From: GWC2-45-19 sp964358085
Lineage (GTDB): Bacteria; Patescibacteriota; Microgenomatia; CAZETR01; Amesbacteraceae
NCBI GenBank assembly: GCA_964358085.1
Contig: CAYHNU010000002.1
Span: 1 to 42,177, forward strand
DNA: 42,177 nt
Reading direction: 5' to 3'
Part shown: piece after piece, positions 14,445-22,499 of the stretch
How the letters are laid out: every line of letters starts with the position of its first letter
How positions within the stretch are numbered: position 1 is the first letter of the stretch
The notes under the pieces: generated by a model
Told to the model about the DNA's origin: nothing
The model's database searches: none
What the model saw: only the letters and a program-made list of their open reading frames with translations
Translations under genes and position numbers: made by a program

Positions 14445-14450
14445 TATAAT
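14445..14450 (+). promoter_or_regulatory. -10 box of vanW (leaderless)
   Basis: A perfect TATAAT is followed after exactly 6 nt by the ATG at 14457. There is no Shine-Dalgarno sequence in front of the start. Confidence 0.6.
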
Positions 14451-14456
14451 ACAAAT

Positions 14457-16016
14457 ATGCGATTTAAACATTTGGTCATTTTGATATTGATCGCTTTGGG
14501 GATTGCGGGGGGGGTGTATATCAAGGAAGAGAAAAGCAAACAAGAGCAGGCAAGGCAGACGCTTCAGGCACTGCGGGCAAGACAGGTAATAAATTTAATC
14601 TGGGGAACAAGCCGATGGGAGATTAAAACAGCTGATATTGGAGTGGAATATGATGCACGGGCCGCTCTTACATTGGACGAGAACCAGCTGACTGAAAAAA
14701 TTGCCAGTATTTCTGCACAGGTCAATATCCCTGCCAGTGAACCAGAGGTGAGCATAAAATCCGGTAAGGTAGAAGTGTCCCTAGGAGAGAATGGACAAGA
14801 GGTTGACGAAAGAATGCTGATGCAAAGAATTAGGCAATTTTTATCTGGAACGGATAATTTACCGGTAACTGTACCTGTTAGACAGCTGTTACCAAAAATT
14901 ACGGCCGATCAAGCGGAGCAACTTCGACTTCGGGCTGAAAAGCTAGCGGGAAAGTCTGTGACTTTAAAAAGTGACGGAGAAGAATGGAAAATAGAGCCAG
15001 ATCAAATAATTACCTGGTTGGAGGCAGACGGCTGGAAAAAAATGGAGATTGAAGGATGGGTGGGAACATTGGCCGCCGGCATAGACCGGCTGCCGCAAAA
15101 CGCACACTTTCGATACGTAAATGGCCGGGTGGAGGAGTTTGCGCCGGCTAAAAATGGCGCCGTCGTAAAACAAGGAGAGTTGGTTACTTTGTTGGTTAGT
15201 TACTTGGTTAGTTTGGAGCAGGATAGACAAAAAGAAATTACTGTGGAAATTCCGACTGTCGCAACAGAACCGGCAATTAAAACTGGTCAAGTAAATACTT
15301 TAGGGATAAAAGAGTTGATCGGAAAAGGAGAGTCCAACTTTTCCGGATCCATTCCAAACAGAATATTTAATATCAAAAAAGCAGCCGGATATATGAATGG
15401 CGTCTTGGTAGCGCCGGGAGAAACTTTTTCTTTTAACAAATATGTGGGGGATATTTCGGCGGTGGGGGGATACCGACAAGCATATGTGATTAAGGGTGGA
15501 CGGACGGTATTAGGAGACGGAGGTGGGGTGTGCCAGGTATCTACGACTTTATTCCGGGCAATTCTGGCTGCCGGAGTGCCTATCGAAGAACGGACTGCAC
15601 ATGCCTACCGGGTGCATTATTACGAAGAAGATAGTCAGCCGGGATTTGATGCTACAATTTTTACTCCGGACGTGGATTTAAAGTTTAAAAATGATACCCC
15701 GGCGTATATTTTAATCCAGACGACAGTGGACGAGTCTAAGTCTAAGTTGGTGTTTGAGTTGTATGGAACCAGCGACGGGAGAAAAGTGGAAACTTCCAAA
15801 GCCAGAGTATGGGACGTGACTCCCCCACCGCCGGCTCTGTATCAGGACGACCCTTCGATTCCCTCAGGGCAAGTCCGACAAGTGGATTTTTCGGCATGGG
15901 GAGCTAAGGCGGCGTTTGACTGGAAAGTGACTCGGGGCGGAGAGGTGTTGCAACAAAGGACTTTTTATTCCAATTATCGACCATGGCAAGCAGTATTTTT
16001 AAAAGGTACGAAATAA
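14457..16016 (+). CDS. VanW family protein with peptidoglycan-binding-like domains
   Basis: 519 residues with an N-terminal membrane anchor (5-22). Two YoaR-like putative peptidoglycan-binding regions follow (about 50-270, with VTLKSDGEEWKIEPDQIITWL). The VanW domain (about 291-430) has SNFSGSIPNRIFNIKKAA, APGETFSFN and the hallmark GDGGGVCQVSTTLFRAIL. A beta-rich C-terminal part ends WKVTRGGEVLQQRTFYSNY. VanW proteins are thought to act at the cell wall, but their reaction is not established. The ATG at 14457 was chosen because it starts the anchor and sits 6 nt after TATAAT; the frame is open further upstream through the operator repeat. Confidence 0.88.
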   Translation: MRFKHLVILILIALGIAGGVYIKEEKSKQEQARQTLQALRARQVINLIWGTSRWEIKTADIGVEYDARAALTLDENQLTEKIASISAQVNIPASEPEVSIKSGKVEVSLGENGQEVDERMLMQRIRQFLSGTDNLPVTVPVRQLLPKITADQAEQLRLRAEKLAGKSVTLKSDGEEWKIEPDQIITWLEADGWKKMEIEGWVGTLAAGIDRLPQNAHFRYVNGRVEEFAPAKNGAVVKQGELVTLLVSYLVSLEQDRQKEITVEIPTVATEPAIKTGQVNTLGIKELIGKGESNFSGSIPNRIFNIKKAAGYMNGVLVAPGETFSFNKYVGDISAVGGYRQAYVIKGGRTVLGDGGGVCQVSTTLFRAILAAGVPIEERTAHAYRVHYYEEDSQPGFDATIFTPDVDLKFKNDTPAYILIQTTVDESKSKLVFELYGTSDGRKVETSKARVWDVTPPPPALYQDDPSIPSGQVRQVDFSAWGAKAAFDWKVTRGGEVLQQRTFYSNYRPWQAVFLKGTK

Positions 16017-16408
16017 AAAAAATTGCCAGGGAAATTTTGGCAATGCATCCGGACATAATTGCCATTGAGGGGCCGTTGGGGGCGGGAAAGACGACTCTGA
16101 CAAAAGCGATCGCCAAGGAAATGGGGATCGATGAAGACATACTCTCCCCCACTTTTATTTTGCATGAAGAGTATCCGGGATTGGACCATATTGATGCTTG
16201 GAGAGTGGAAGATTTTGGAGAGATAGAAAGACTAGGATTGGCGGAAATGATCAGACATAAGCATTTAGTTATCATTGAGTGGGCGGATAAATTCGAACAA
16301 GAGATTAAGAGATTAAGAGATAAAGATACTAAGATTGTTTGGGTGAAATTAGAGTATGGAGAAAAAGAAAATGAGAGAATTATTCTAATTGACCTAATTT
16401 CTAATTAA
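15983..16408 (+). CDS. tsaE: tRNA threonylcarbamoyladenosine biosynthesis ATPase TsaE
   Basis: 141 residues, typical for TsaE. The P-loop is EGPLGAGKTTLTKAIA (29-44), the switch region SPTFILHEEY (55-64) and the motif HIDAWR (69-74). TsaE is the ATPase that cycles the TsaB-TsaD complex making t6A37 in tRNAs that read ANN codons. The gene overlaps vanW by 34 nt and lies before tsaD; tsaB is not in the window. The C-terminal residues IILIDLISN are encoded by AATTTCTAATT-type repeat DNA that continues past the stop. Confidence 0.92.
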   Translation: MASSIFKRYEIKKIAREILAMHPDIIAIEGPLGAGKTTLTKAIAKEMGIDEDILSPTFILHEEYPGLDHIDAWRVEDFGEIERLGLAEMIRHKHLVIIEWADKFEQEIKRLRDKDTKIVWVKLEYGEKENERIILIDLISN

Positions 16409-16413
16409 CCTAA

Positions 16414-16491
16414 ATGAAAATTCTTGCCATACGAGATCATAATGAATTATTTATCGCATCCGCGTTTCGATCTCGTATATCTAAAATATGA
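16414..16491 (+). CDS. Possible 25-residue upstream ORF of tsaD
   Basis: ATG at 16414 opens a frame reading MKILAIRDHNELFIASAF and ending in ATGA shared with the tsaD start. Its first residues resemble the start of tsaD itself (MIILAIE). The 10-bp inverted repeat ATACGAGATC / GATCTCGTAT (16429-16438, 16469-16478) lies within it. It could be a coupling ORF, a decayed duplicate of the tsaD start, or chance. Confidence 0.3.
   Translation: MKILAIRDHNELFIASAFRSRISKI
16429..16478. repeat. Inverted repeat before tsaD
   Basis: ATACGAGATC (16429-16438) and GATCTCGTAT (16469-16478) are perfect 10-bp arms around 30 nt. The right arm ends 10 nt before the tsaD ATG, so folding of the mRNA could hide the start. 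Confidence 0.55.
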
Positions 16492-17516
16492 TTATTTTAG
16501 CTATTGAAACATCGTGTGATGAAACGTGCGCGGCGGTGGTGACCCTCCTTCGCCAAGGCTTCGGAAGGGCAAGTGTCAAAATTTTGTCGAATGTGGTGTA
16601 TTCGCAAATTGATTTGCATAAGGAGTTTGGGGGCGTGGTACCAAATATTGCTAAGCGGGCGCACGAGGAAAAAATCGAATTTGTAATTAAAAAAGCGCTG
16701 GGAAAAGAAATCGTTGACGCTATTGCGGTGACTGCAGGGCCGGGGCTGGCGATTGCTCTAGAAGTAGGAATTCGGCATGCGAAGGAATGGGCAAGTAAAT
16801 TAGATAAACCATTAATTGCTGTAAACCACATAGAGGGTCATGTGTTGAGTGGATTAACTCCAGAGGTCAAATTTCCGGCTATGGCCTTGGTAGTTTCTGG
16901 AAAACACACAGATTTAATTTGGGTAGAGAAAATTGGCCAATATGAAATTGTGGCCAGGACGATGGATGACGCGCTGGGAGAAGCGCTGGATAAAGCGGCC
17001 AGGATGCTGGGCTTGGGATATCCGGGCGGGGCAGAGTTGGAGAAAAGGGCGGCTTTGGGCGATTCAAAGAAGTATCCCCTGCCCTTACCGATGGCCCGCA
17101 GCAAGGAATTGGCTTTCAGCTACTCCGGACTGAAGACTGCAATGTGGCGATTAGTTAACAGTCTAAGTCTAAGTGAGCAGACGATAAATGACTTGGCGGC
17201 GGCATTTCAAAACCGGGCTTTCCAACATTTGCTGCGGATTACTAAATTAGTAATGGAAAAGTATCCCACACAGGATTTGCTAGTCGGGGGTGGGGTGGCG
17301 GCGAATGCCAAGTTAAGAGAAGAGATTAAGAGATTAAGTTATGAAGCTGGGGGAAATGCCTGGTTTCCGGGGAAGGGAATGCATGGAGATAATGCGGCGA
17401 TGATTGGGATTGCGGCAGGATTTAAAGCAGAACGTGGCGAATTTGCCGATCCGAACAAAATTGACCGTCTCCCCCGGTGGAGGGTGGATGAGAATGCTTT
17501 TGTACCTCACCCTTAA
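16488..17516 (+). CDS. tsaD: tRNA N6-threonylcarbamoyltransferase TsaD
   Basis: 342 residues, full length. It has IETSCDETCAAVV (6-18), the iron-binding NHIEGH (113-118, H114 and H118), GGAELEKRA, the nucleotide-binding GGGVAAN and the metal Asp in MHGDNAAMIG. TsaD transfers threonylcarbamoyl to A37 of tRNA. About ten extra residues, TLLRQGFGRA (19-28), follow AAVV. They are encoded by the palindrome CCTTCGCCAAGGCTTCGG (within 16543-16571), a repeat that seems to have been inserted in frame in a surface loop. The stop is followed by a terminator-like hairpin. Confidence 0.95.
   Translation: MIILAIETSCDETCAAVVTLLRQGFGRASVKILSNVVYSQIDLHKEFGGVVPNIAKRAHEEKIEFVIKKALGKEIVDAIAVTAGPGLAIALEVGIRHAKEWASKLDKPLIAVNHIEGHVLSGLTPEVKFPAMALVVSGKHTDLIWVEKIGQYEIVARTMDDALGEALDKAARMLGLGYPGGAELEKRAALGDSKKYPLPLPMARSKELAFSYSGLKTAMWRLVNSLSLSEQTINDLAAAFQNRAFQHLLRITKLVMEKYPTQDLLVGGGVAANAKLREEIKRLSYEAGGNAWFPGKGMHGDNAAMIGIAAGFKAERGEFADPNKIDRLPRWRVDENAFVPHP
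16543..16571. repeat. Palindromic repeat inside tsaD
   Basis: CCCTCCTTCGCC AAGG CTTCGGAAGGGC forms an imperfect palindrome within the reading frame and encodes residues that other TsaD proteins lack. Confidence 0.6.
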
Positions 17517-17517
17517 T

Positions 17518-17558
17518 CCCTCTCCTAAAGAAATCAGCCCTTCGGTCTCAGGAGAGGG
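17518..17558 (+). terminator. Hairpin after tsaD, probable terminator
   Basis: CCCTCTCCT (17518-17526) and AGGAGAGGG (17550-17558) are perfect 9-bp arms around 23 nt, followed by ACACTATTTTT. It closes the vanW-tsaE-tsaD unit and directly precedes the valS leader promoter. Confidence 0.6.
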
Positions 17559-17567
17559 ACACTATTT

Positions 17568-17597
17568 TTGACGCGTGTGCCCTTGCGGGTTTATAAT
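17568..17597 (+). promoter_or_regulatory. Promoter of the valS leader
   Basis: TTGACG (17568-17573) and TATAAT (17592-17597) are 18 nt apart. The predicted start is near 17604-17605, exactly where the T-box Stem I begins. Confidence 0.7.
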
Positions 17598-17604
17598 TGG
17601 GTTT

Positions 17605-17713
17605 GGCGATGATCCGATTTGTCACCGGGGAGTCTTTTTTAAATTGAGTATTGGTTGAGGTGGTAACTCCCCGCAGTTGCGGGGCCGCAACTCCGCATTT
17701 GGCGGAGTTTTTT
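17605..17713 (+). promoter_or_regulatory. T-box riboswitch with ultrashort Stem I, Val (GUC) specifier, transcriptional
   Basis: Stem I: GGC (17605-17607) pairs with GTC (17632-17634). A kink-turn-like loop follows (GAT then GA at 17611-17612, opposite GA at 17630-17631). TCCG (17613-17616) pairs with CGGG (17626-17629), closing a 9-nt loop that holds GTC at 17621-17623 followed by A, a valine codon. Antiterminator: GTTGAGG (17654-17660) pairs with CCGCAAC (17685-17691, one mismatch), with the bulge TGGTAAC containing TGGT (17661-17664), which matches the ACCA end of tRNA-Val, and an inner hairpin CCCCGC-AGTT-GCGGGG. Terminator: AACTCCGC (17689-17696) and GCGGAGTT (17702-17709) followed by T; it shares AAC with the antiterminator, so the two exclude each other. 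Uncharged tRNA-Val should favour valS expression. Confidence 0.75.
17689..17713 (+). terminator. T-box-controlled terminator of valS
   Basis: An 8-bp perfect stem AACTCCGC / GCGGAGTT with loop ATTTG and a T run. Its first three bases are also the last three of the antiterminator strand. Confidence 0.78.
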
Positions 17714-17723
17714 GTTAATAACG

Positions 17724-17756
17724 CCCCCTCAATCCCCCTCTTAAATTAAGAGGGGG
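17724..17756. repeat. Palindromic C/G-run hairpin before valS
   Basis: CCCCCTCTTAA (17734-17744) and TTAAGAGGGGG (17746-17756) are perfect arms. A second CCCCCTC (17724-17730) could pair with the same strand, and either could pair with the GAGGG of the valS ribosome site (17763-17767). It could tune translation after T-box read-through, or it may only be a repeat. Confidence 0.55.
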
Positions 17757-17782
17757 GCGCTAGAGGGTGATATTATAAATTC

Positions 17783-19927
17783 ATGGATAAAAATTACGAT
17801 CATAAAAAGTACGAGAAGGATATTTATAAGAAATGGGAAGAGTCCGGGGCGTTTAAGCCCCTCGGCTCCGCTCGGGGTAAACCTTTCACCATTATCATGC
17901 CGCCGCCAAATGCGAATGGCGAGTTGCATTTGGGACATGCTACTTTTATTGCCGTGTCTGACGCGCTGATCCGTTATCACCGGATGAAGGGAGAGCCTAC
18001 CCTTTGGCTCCCCGGCATCGATCACGCTGGAATACTCACCCAAGTTACTTTTGAAAAGAAACTTCTCAAAGAAGAAAACAAATCCCGACATGCTCTGGGG
18101 CGAGAAGAATTTTTCCGACGTTGCTACGATTTTGCTATTTCTAATAAATCGGCTATGGAAAATCAGATGCGGGCTTTAGGTTCAAGCTGCGACTGGAGCC
18201 GGGAGAAATTTACCCTGGACCCACAAATATCCAAAATGGTTTTTGAAACTTTCATCAAAATGCACAACGAGGGATTGATATATAGAGGATATAGAATTGT
18301 GAATTGGTGCCCACGCTGCCGAAGCACTTTGGCCGACGTGGAATTGGAATGGCAGGAAAAAACCGATCCGTTGTATTACATTAAATATGGGCCATTTGTG
18401 TTGGCGACCGTCCGACCGGAAACAAAGTTTGGCGACACCGCCCTGGCGGTGCATCCCAAAGATAAACGCTATACAAAATATGTGGGTCAAGAAATCGATG
18501 TTGAAGGTTTGTTGGGAAAACTCAAATTAAAAGTGATTGCCGACGAGGCGGTAGATATGAATTTTGGAACCGGCGTAATCAAAGTCACCCCCGGCCATGA
18601 TCCTCTGGATTGGGAAATAGGCCAAAGACATAAACTGGAAATTAAATCTGTAATTGATTTTGATGGCAAGTTGACCAGTATTGCCGGCCCTTACGCCGGG
18701 ATGAAAGTAGCTGAAGCCCGGAAAAAAGTGGCCGAAGATTTACAAAATAAAGGGTTAATCGAGAAAATAGACGAAAAATATGTGCATCAAGTGGCAACTT
18801 GTGAACGCTGCAATTCTACTATCGAACCCCTCATGTCCAGACAATGGTTTATAAGCATTAAACCATTGGCCCAAAAAGCAATCGAAGCCGTGGAATCAGG
18901 AGAGGTAAAAATTGTTCCGGAAAAATTTGAGAAAATGTATTTTAACTGGATGCACAACATTAGAGACTGGCCAATCAGCCGGCAAATTTGGTGGGGACAT
19001 CAATTACCAGTGTGGTATAGCAGGAAGTCACAGGTAACCGGTGAGCAAATAACAGAATTTGAAAAATTGGTTAAAAACGATTCCGGCGCCAGAACCGATG
19101 TGCTTGAATCCCCCATCGTCTCGATTGATAAGCCTACTGGAGATGATGAATATATTCAAGATCCTGACACTTTTGATACTTGGTTTTCGTCTGGTCAATG
19201 GCCCTTCACTACGCTCAGGGCAAACCAATCTGGAGATTTTGAAAAATTTTATCCAACAACAGTCATGAATACAGCTTATGAAATTTTATTTTTATGGGTA
19301 GCCAGAATGATCATGTTTGGAATTTATTTAACCGGGAAAGCTCCTTTTAAGATCGCCCTTATCAATGGAATGTTGAGAGACGACAAAGGATTAAAGATGA
19401 GCAAATCTAAAGGCAATGGAGTAAACCCTAACGAAGCCATCGATCAGCATGGGGCTGATGCCATCCGCATGGCGCTGCTGTCTGGCCGGGACAATGGAAA
19501 TGATTTGGCAATTTCTAGAAATCAAATGGAACAACGTATCCGTGGATATCGGAATTTTGCCAATAAAATCTGGCATGCAAGTCGCTATGTATCTACCTCG
19601 GCTTCAAATCCAAAATCAAGTTCCAAAGATAAAGAGTTTGCCGAAAAATTGAATAAAATTGTTCAACACGTCACCTCTTCTTTTGAAAAATATGATCTGG
19701 GAATTGCCGCTGAAAAAGTTTACACTGAGTTTTGGCATTGGTATTGCGATGTGTGTATTGAAGAAAATAAAAAAGGTGAACTCTCAAATGAATCTCTTAA
19801 AAACGGCTTGATGGTATTTTTAAAATTAATTCACCCCTTTATGCCGTTTGTGACTGAGGCGGTGTGGCAGGAATTGGAACTTCCTGGGCAGCTGATTCTT
19901 CAGCCTTGGCCGGTTCTTCCCCGGTGA
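17783..19927 (+). CDS. valS: Valyl-tRNA synthetase, short form without the C-terminal arm
   Basis: 714 residues; bacterial ValRS is usually 860-950. Class I motifs are PPPNANGELHLGHA (HLGH at 49-52) and KMSKS (538-542). The ValRS-type GIDHAG, the editing-domain stretch VRPETKFGDTALAVHP and the zinc ligands NWCPRC and CERCN separate it from IleRS. The anticodon-binding domain ends at LILQPWPVLPR, so the C-terminal coiled-coil arm is missing. Palindromic repeats lie in frame at 17857-17877 (KPLGSARG) and 19201-19221 (PFTTLRA). GAGGGTGA is 12 nt before the ATG; TGATATTAT ends 6 nt before it, so an extra leaderless transcript is possible. The last 89 nt overlap rplY on the other strand. Confidence 0.93.
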   Translation: MDKNYDHKKYEKDIYKKWEESGAFKPLGSARGKPFTIIMPPPNANGELHLGHATFIAVSDALIRYHRMKGEPTLWLPGIDHAGILTQVTFEKKLLKEENKSRHALGREEFFRRCYDFAISNKSAMENQMRALGSSCDWSREKFTLDPQISKMVFETFIKMHNEGLIYRGYRIVNWCPRCRSTLADVELEWQEKTDPLYYIKYGPFVLATVRPETKFGDTALAVHPKDKRYTKYVGQEIDVEGLLGKLKLKVIADEAVDMNFGTGVIKVTPGHDPLDWEIGQRHKLEIKSVIDFDGKLTSIAGPYAGMKVAEARKKVAEDLQNKGLIEKIDEKYVHQVATCERCNSTIEPLMSRQWFISIKPLAQKAIEAVESGEVKIVPEKFEKMYFNWMHNIRDWPISRQIWWGHQLPVWYSRKSQVTGEQITEFEKLVKNDSGARTDVLESPIVSIDKPTGDDEYIQDPDTFDTWFSSGQWPFTTLRANQSGDFEKFYPTTVMNTAYEILFLWVARMIMFGIYLTGKAPFKIALINGMLRDDKGLKMSKSKGNGVNPNEAIDQHGADAIRMALLSGRDNGNDLAISRNQMEQRIRGYRNFANKIWHASRYVSTSASNPKSSSKDKEFAEKLNKIVQHVTSSFEKYDLGIAAEKVYTEFWHWYCDVCIEENKKGELSNESLKNGLMVFLKLIHPFMPFVTEAVWQELELPGQLILQPWPVLPR

Positions 19928-20528
19928 CAGGTGCGGCTACGACCGGAGCTTCTTTGGGTTCTTCTTTGGCCAGCGGTTCAATCTTAACAACAATGGCCTC
20001 TGGGTCGGACTTAACGGTCAGTTTATCAGACAGCTTGATATCCTTGATCTGGAGAGTATCCCCTTCCGCGGCTAAAGATTCGATAGATATTTCTACTGAT
20101 TCAGGCATGTCCGCAGGTAAGGCTTCGATTTCTAGTTCGCTAAGCTGTTGAACCAAAATCCCCTGCTTCTCTTTTTCAGCCGGAGCTTCTCCGGTTAGTT
20201 TGATGGCTACCGAAGCGGTGGTTTTTTCTTTAAGATTGACCTGATGAAAATCAACGTGAAGAATTTGGTCCGTGACGGGATGTAGGGCTACCTCGTGAAC
20301 CATGACTGGGCGGTTTTCCCTCTCTCCTTCAGTAGAGAGGTAAATAAGGGTGGACTCCCCTACTTCTTTGTATAACTTGGTGAAATCAACGGCCTTGACC
20401 TGGAGAGAGAGGGACTTGAGATCCTTGCCAAAAACATTGGCAGGAATCAGCCCTTGACTGCGCAAGGACTTGATCTTCCGTCCGGTTATTTTACGGGGTT
20501 CAGCTTTGAGAAGATGTTTAGTTGTCAT
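19839..20528 (-). CDS. rplY: 50S ribosomal protein L25 (TL5/CTC form)
   Basis: 229 residues. The N-terminal 5S-rRNA-binding domain (1-90) has AEPRKITGRKIKSLRSQG, IPANVFGK and EVALHPVTDQILHVDFHQV. The C-terminal TL5/CTC domain (about 92-190) has PAEKEKQGILVQQLSELEIEA split by a turn, then ALPADMPESVEI. An Ala/Glu/Pro-rich tail (190-229) follows. It binds 5S rRNA in the large subunit. The tail is encoded opposite the end of valS (19839-19927), and its start overlaps the DUF4012 gene by 11 nt. The overlap probably explains the low-complexity tail composition. Confidence 0.95.
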   Translation of the reverse strand: MTTKHLLKAEPRKITGRKIKSLRSQGLIPANVFGKDLKSLSLQVKAVDFTKLYKEVGESTLIYLSTEGERENRPVMVHEVALHPVTDQILHVDFHQVNLKEKTTASVAIKLTGEAPAEKEKQGILVQQLSELEIEALPADMPESVEISIESLAAEGDTLQIKDIKLSDKLTVKSDPEAIVVKIEPLAKEEPKEAPVVAAPVTGEEPAKAEESAAQEVPIPATPPQSQTA

Positions 20529-22251
20529 TTTTAGCGAAATCTATATCGAAGCGCAACGGGCGCGATAGGGGTTGATTATACTGGAGCAAACCAGCGGAGG
20601 CAAGGGTGGGAGTGGCAGCGGTAGTGGCGAACCAGCCTTGAGGATATGTAACTGTAACTGTAAGTGGGTATGGTGACTGGCCGGGTTGATTAGGAATGTC
20701 TAATTGATAATGAAACCTGGAAGAGAGAACGAGGGGTTGGTGCCAGCGAACGGTAAGTTTGGTAGTGGTGGCCGGAGGGGTGTCGATCAGCACCCCCAGA
20801 ACAACCAACCCGCGTTCGGCGGTAACATAATAGTCTGGGGCTGGCTGACCGTTGATTAGGACAGCGTCGGGCTCGGATTGGGGAGACAAATATAGACGGA
20901 GATAATTTTTGTAGTGACCGGAGGGCCAATTCGTTTGGGAAGATGTGTGAGTAAAATCTACTTGATATTGAAAGTCGGCTCTTGTAGGTTCAATTTGAAC
21001 TGCCAGCTGAGCGATGGGTTGAATGAACATGTTTGTCTTGTTGACTCCAATGTTGCTGCTGACAGCATAAAAATAATGGTTGAGACAAGGGAGAGCCGAG
21101 CGGCAGGTGGAAGGGGCAACTTCCCCACTCCAGACGGTAGAAGTGATAAGCGTTTGGCGAGATTCAAGAGAGTTGATAATTATTCCAACAGCTCTGGATA
21201 ATTGGCTTGAGTTAAGAGCGCGGAACTGATCAAAAAAATGTTGGTAAAAAGAAAAGAGAATGTCCGGGTGGGCCAGGTATTGAGAAAAAAAGTTTTGCTT
21301 GGTAACGGTCAGATTAAGTTCCGAAAGCTGAAGGGGGCCGACCATAGAAAGAAGCTCGACTAGAGTTCCCAAATTCAGGCTAACTACCCGATCTGGAGAA
21401 AGCGAGAGCTCTTTGTTAACAAACCAGATTGCCCGGGCGGCAGAAGAAGGAAAGTCCGGATCCCAATTTGAGTCGCGTAAAAACCAGCTTGATTCCCCTG
21501 TCGCCCTAGCCAAATCTACGGGAGGAGAAACTTGACCCCGCAATTGACTGTCGGTGGTAGCTGTGTCATAGATCTGAACGTTGGTTAAGCGACCACTGTC
21601 CAGGCTTAGGAGAGCTATGTGGCTGAGAAACCCGCCCGTCGGACGTAGTTCGGTGGAATCTTGCAATAATAAAAGGGTCGTGCTTTTACCATTTAAAGAC
21701 AGAAGCTCCGGCAATGAAGCGATAAGGGGAGAAATTTTTTGAATTAAGGTCCGGGCCGCGTTCACGCGGGCCAAAAGCGGAGTCAAGCGAGGAAGCGGCT
21801 GGAGGCTGGCTTGAAGAAAAGCCAGAGAATCGATAAGACGAGACAGGGTAAACGATAAATCGGTAGTATCTGACGCCGGGGACTGGCCACGACCAAAAAA
21901 CGATTGTAGATATGGAAGCGAGTGAGAGGCAAATTGATTAGCGAGAACCAAAGTTTCAGATAGCTGGCGAGAGACAACTAAATAAGGAGAAGCTTGCGGG
22001 ACCAACCGCGAAAGTCCGGATGACAATTTTGCACAAGCGAGAGACGCGGAGAAATTGCCGCGTTGGAATTGGGAGGTCGAGCAGTGGAGAAGGATATAAA
22101 GGGCGATGGGGTAAGAAATTATTAGCAAAAAAGCAAGAAGAATGATGGAGAAAATGTATTTAGCTGATTGCGAAGGCTTTACCGGAAGGACGGGGGTTGG
22201 TTCTGTCGGTTTTAATTCTTGAAGTTCTTGTGTAATTAAACGAAAGGACAT
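20518..22251 (-). CDS. DUF4012 domain protein, membrane-anchored
   Basis: 577 residues, with a cytoplasmic Pro-rich start, one membrane helix (about 31-55) and a large outer part. The DUF4012 signatures are clear: QDSTELRPTGGFLSHIALL (197-215), IYDTATTDSQLRGQVSPP (227-244) and FLRDSNWDPDFPSSA (257-271). C-terminal beta-rich repeats follow (VQIEPTRADFQYQVDF onward). The family occurs in Gram-positive bacteria and Patescibacteria near surface polysaccharide genes; its activity is unknown. It lies between an O-antigen-ligase-like gene and rplY. ATTAGGAA before the ATG is a modest ribosome site, behind AT-rich TTTTTAAT repeats (22258-22285). Confidence 0.85.
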   Translation of the reverse strand: MSFRLITQELQELKPTEPTPVLPVKPSQSAKYIFSIILLAFLLIISYPIALYILLHCSTSQFQRGNFSASLACAKLSSGLSRLVPQASPYLVVSRQLSETLVLANQFASHSLPYLQSFFGRGQSPASDTTDLSFTLSRLIDSLAFLQASLQPLPRLTPLLARVNAARTLIQKISPLIASLPELLSLNGKSTTLLLLQDSTELRPTGGFLSHIALLSLDSGRLTNVQIYDTATTDSQLRGQVSPPVDLARATGESSWFLRDSNWDPDFPSSAARAIWFVNKELSLSPDRVVSLNLGTLVELLSMVGPLQLSELNLTVTKQNFFSQYLAHPDILFSFYQHFFDQFRALNSSQLSRAVGIIINSLESRQTLITSTVWSGEVAPSTCRSALPCLNHYFYAVSSNIGVNKTNMFIQPIAQLAVQIEPTRADFQYQVDFTHTSSQTNWPSGHYKNYLRLYLSPQSEPDAVLINGQPAPDYYVTAERGLVVLGVLIDTPPATTTKLTVRWHQPLVLSSRFHYQLDIPNQPGQSPYPLTVTVTYPQGWFATTAATPTLASAGLLQYNQPLSRPLRFDIDFAKNDN

Positions 22252-22499
22252 TTCCTAATTTTCAATTTTTAATTTTTAATTTACAATAGTCAATAAATAA
22301 TTGTTGCGGAAAACCTATAGCTGAAGTTAGAGGATAATGATGCAGAGTATGTACGACTATTCACGTGCGTGTTTTGTAATTTTTTTACGCAGGGGTCTTT
22401 ATGTTTTGGTATGAACATAAAAAACGTGAAATTGCCGCACTCGCCAAATTTTTGATTTTTAGTTTTTGGTTTTTGATTCCGGCCTGTAATGCGAGGGGT

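Noticed and set aside
17783..19927. Reading the synthetase gene as isoleucyl-tRNA synthetase, since the leader resembles ileS T-boxes
   Set aside because: The protein has ValRS motifs (PPPNANG-HLGH, GIDHAG, VRPETKFGDTA), and the leader triplet in the loop is GUC, not AUC.
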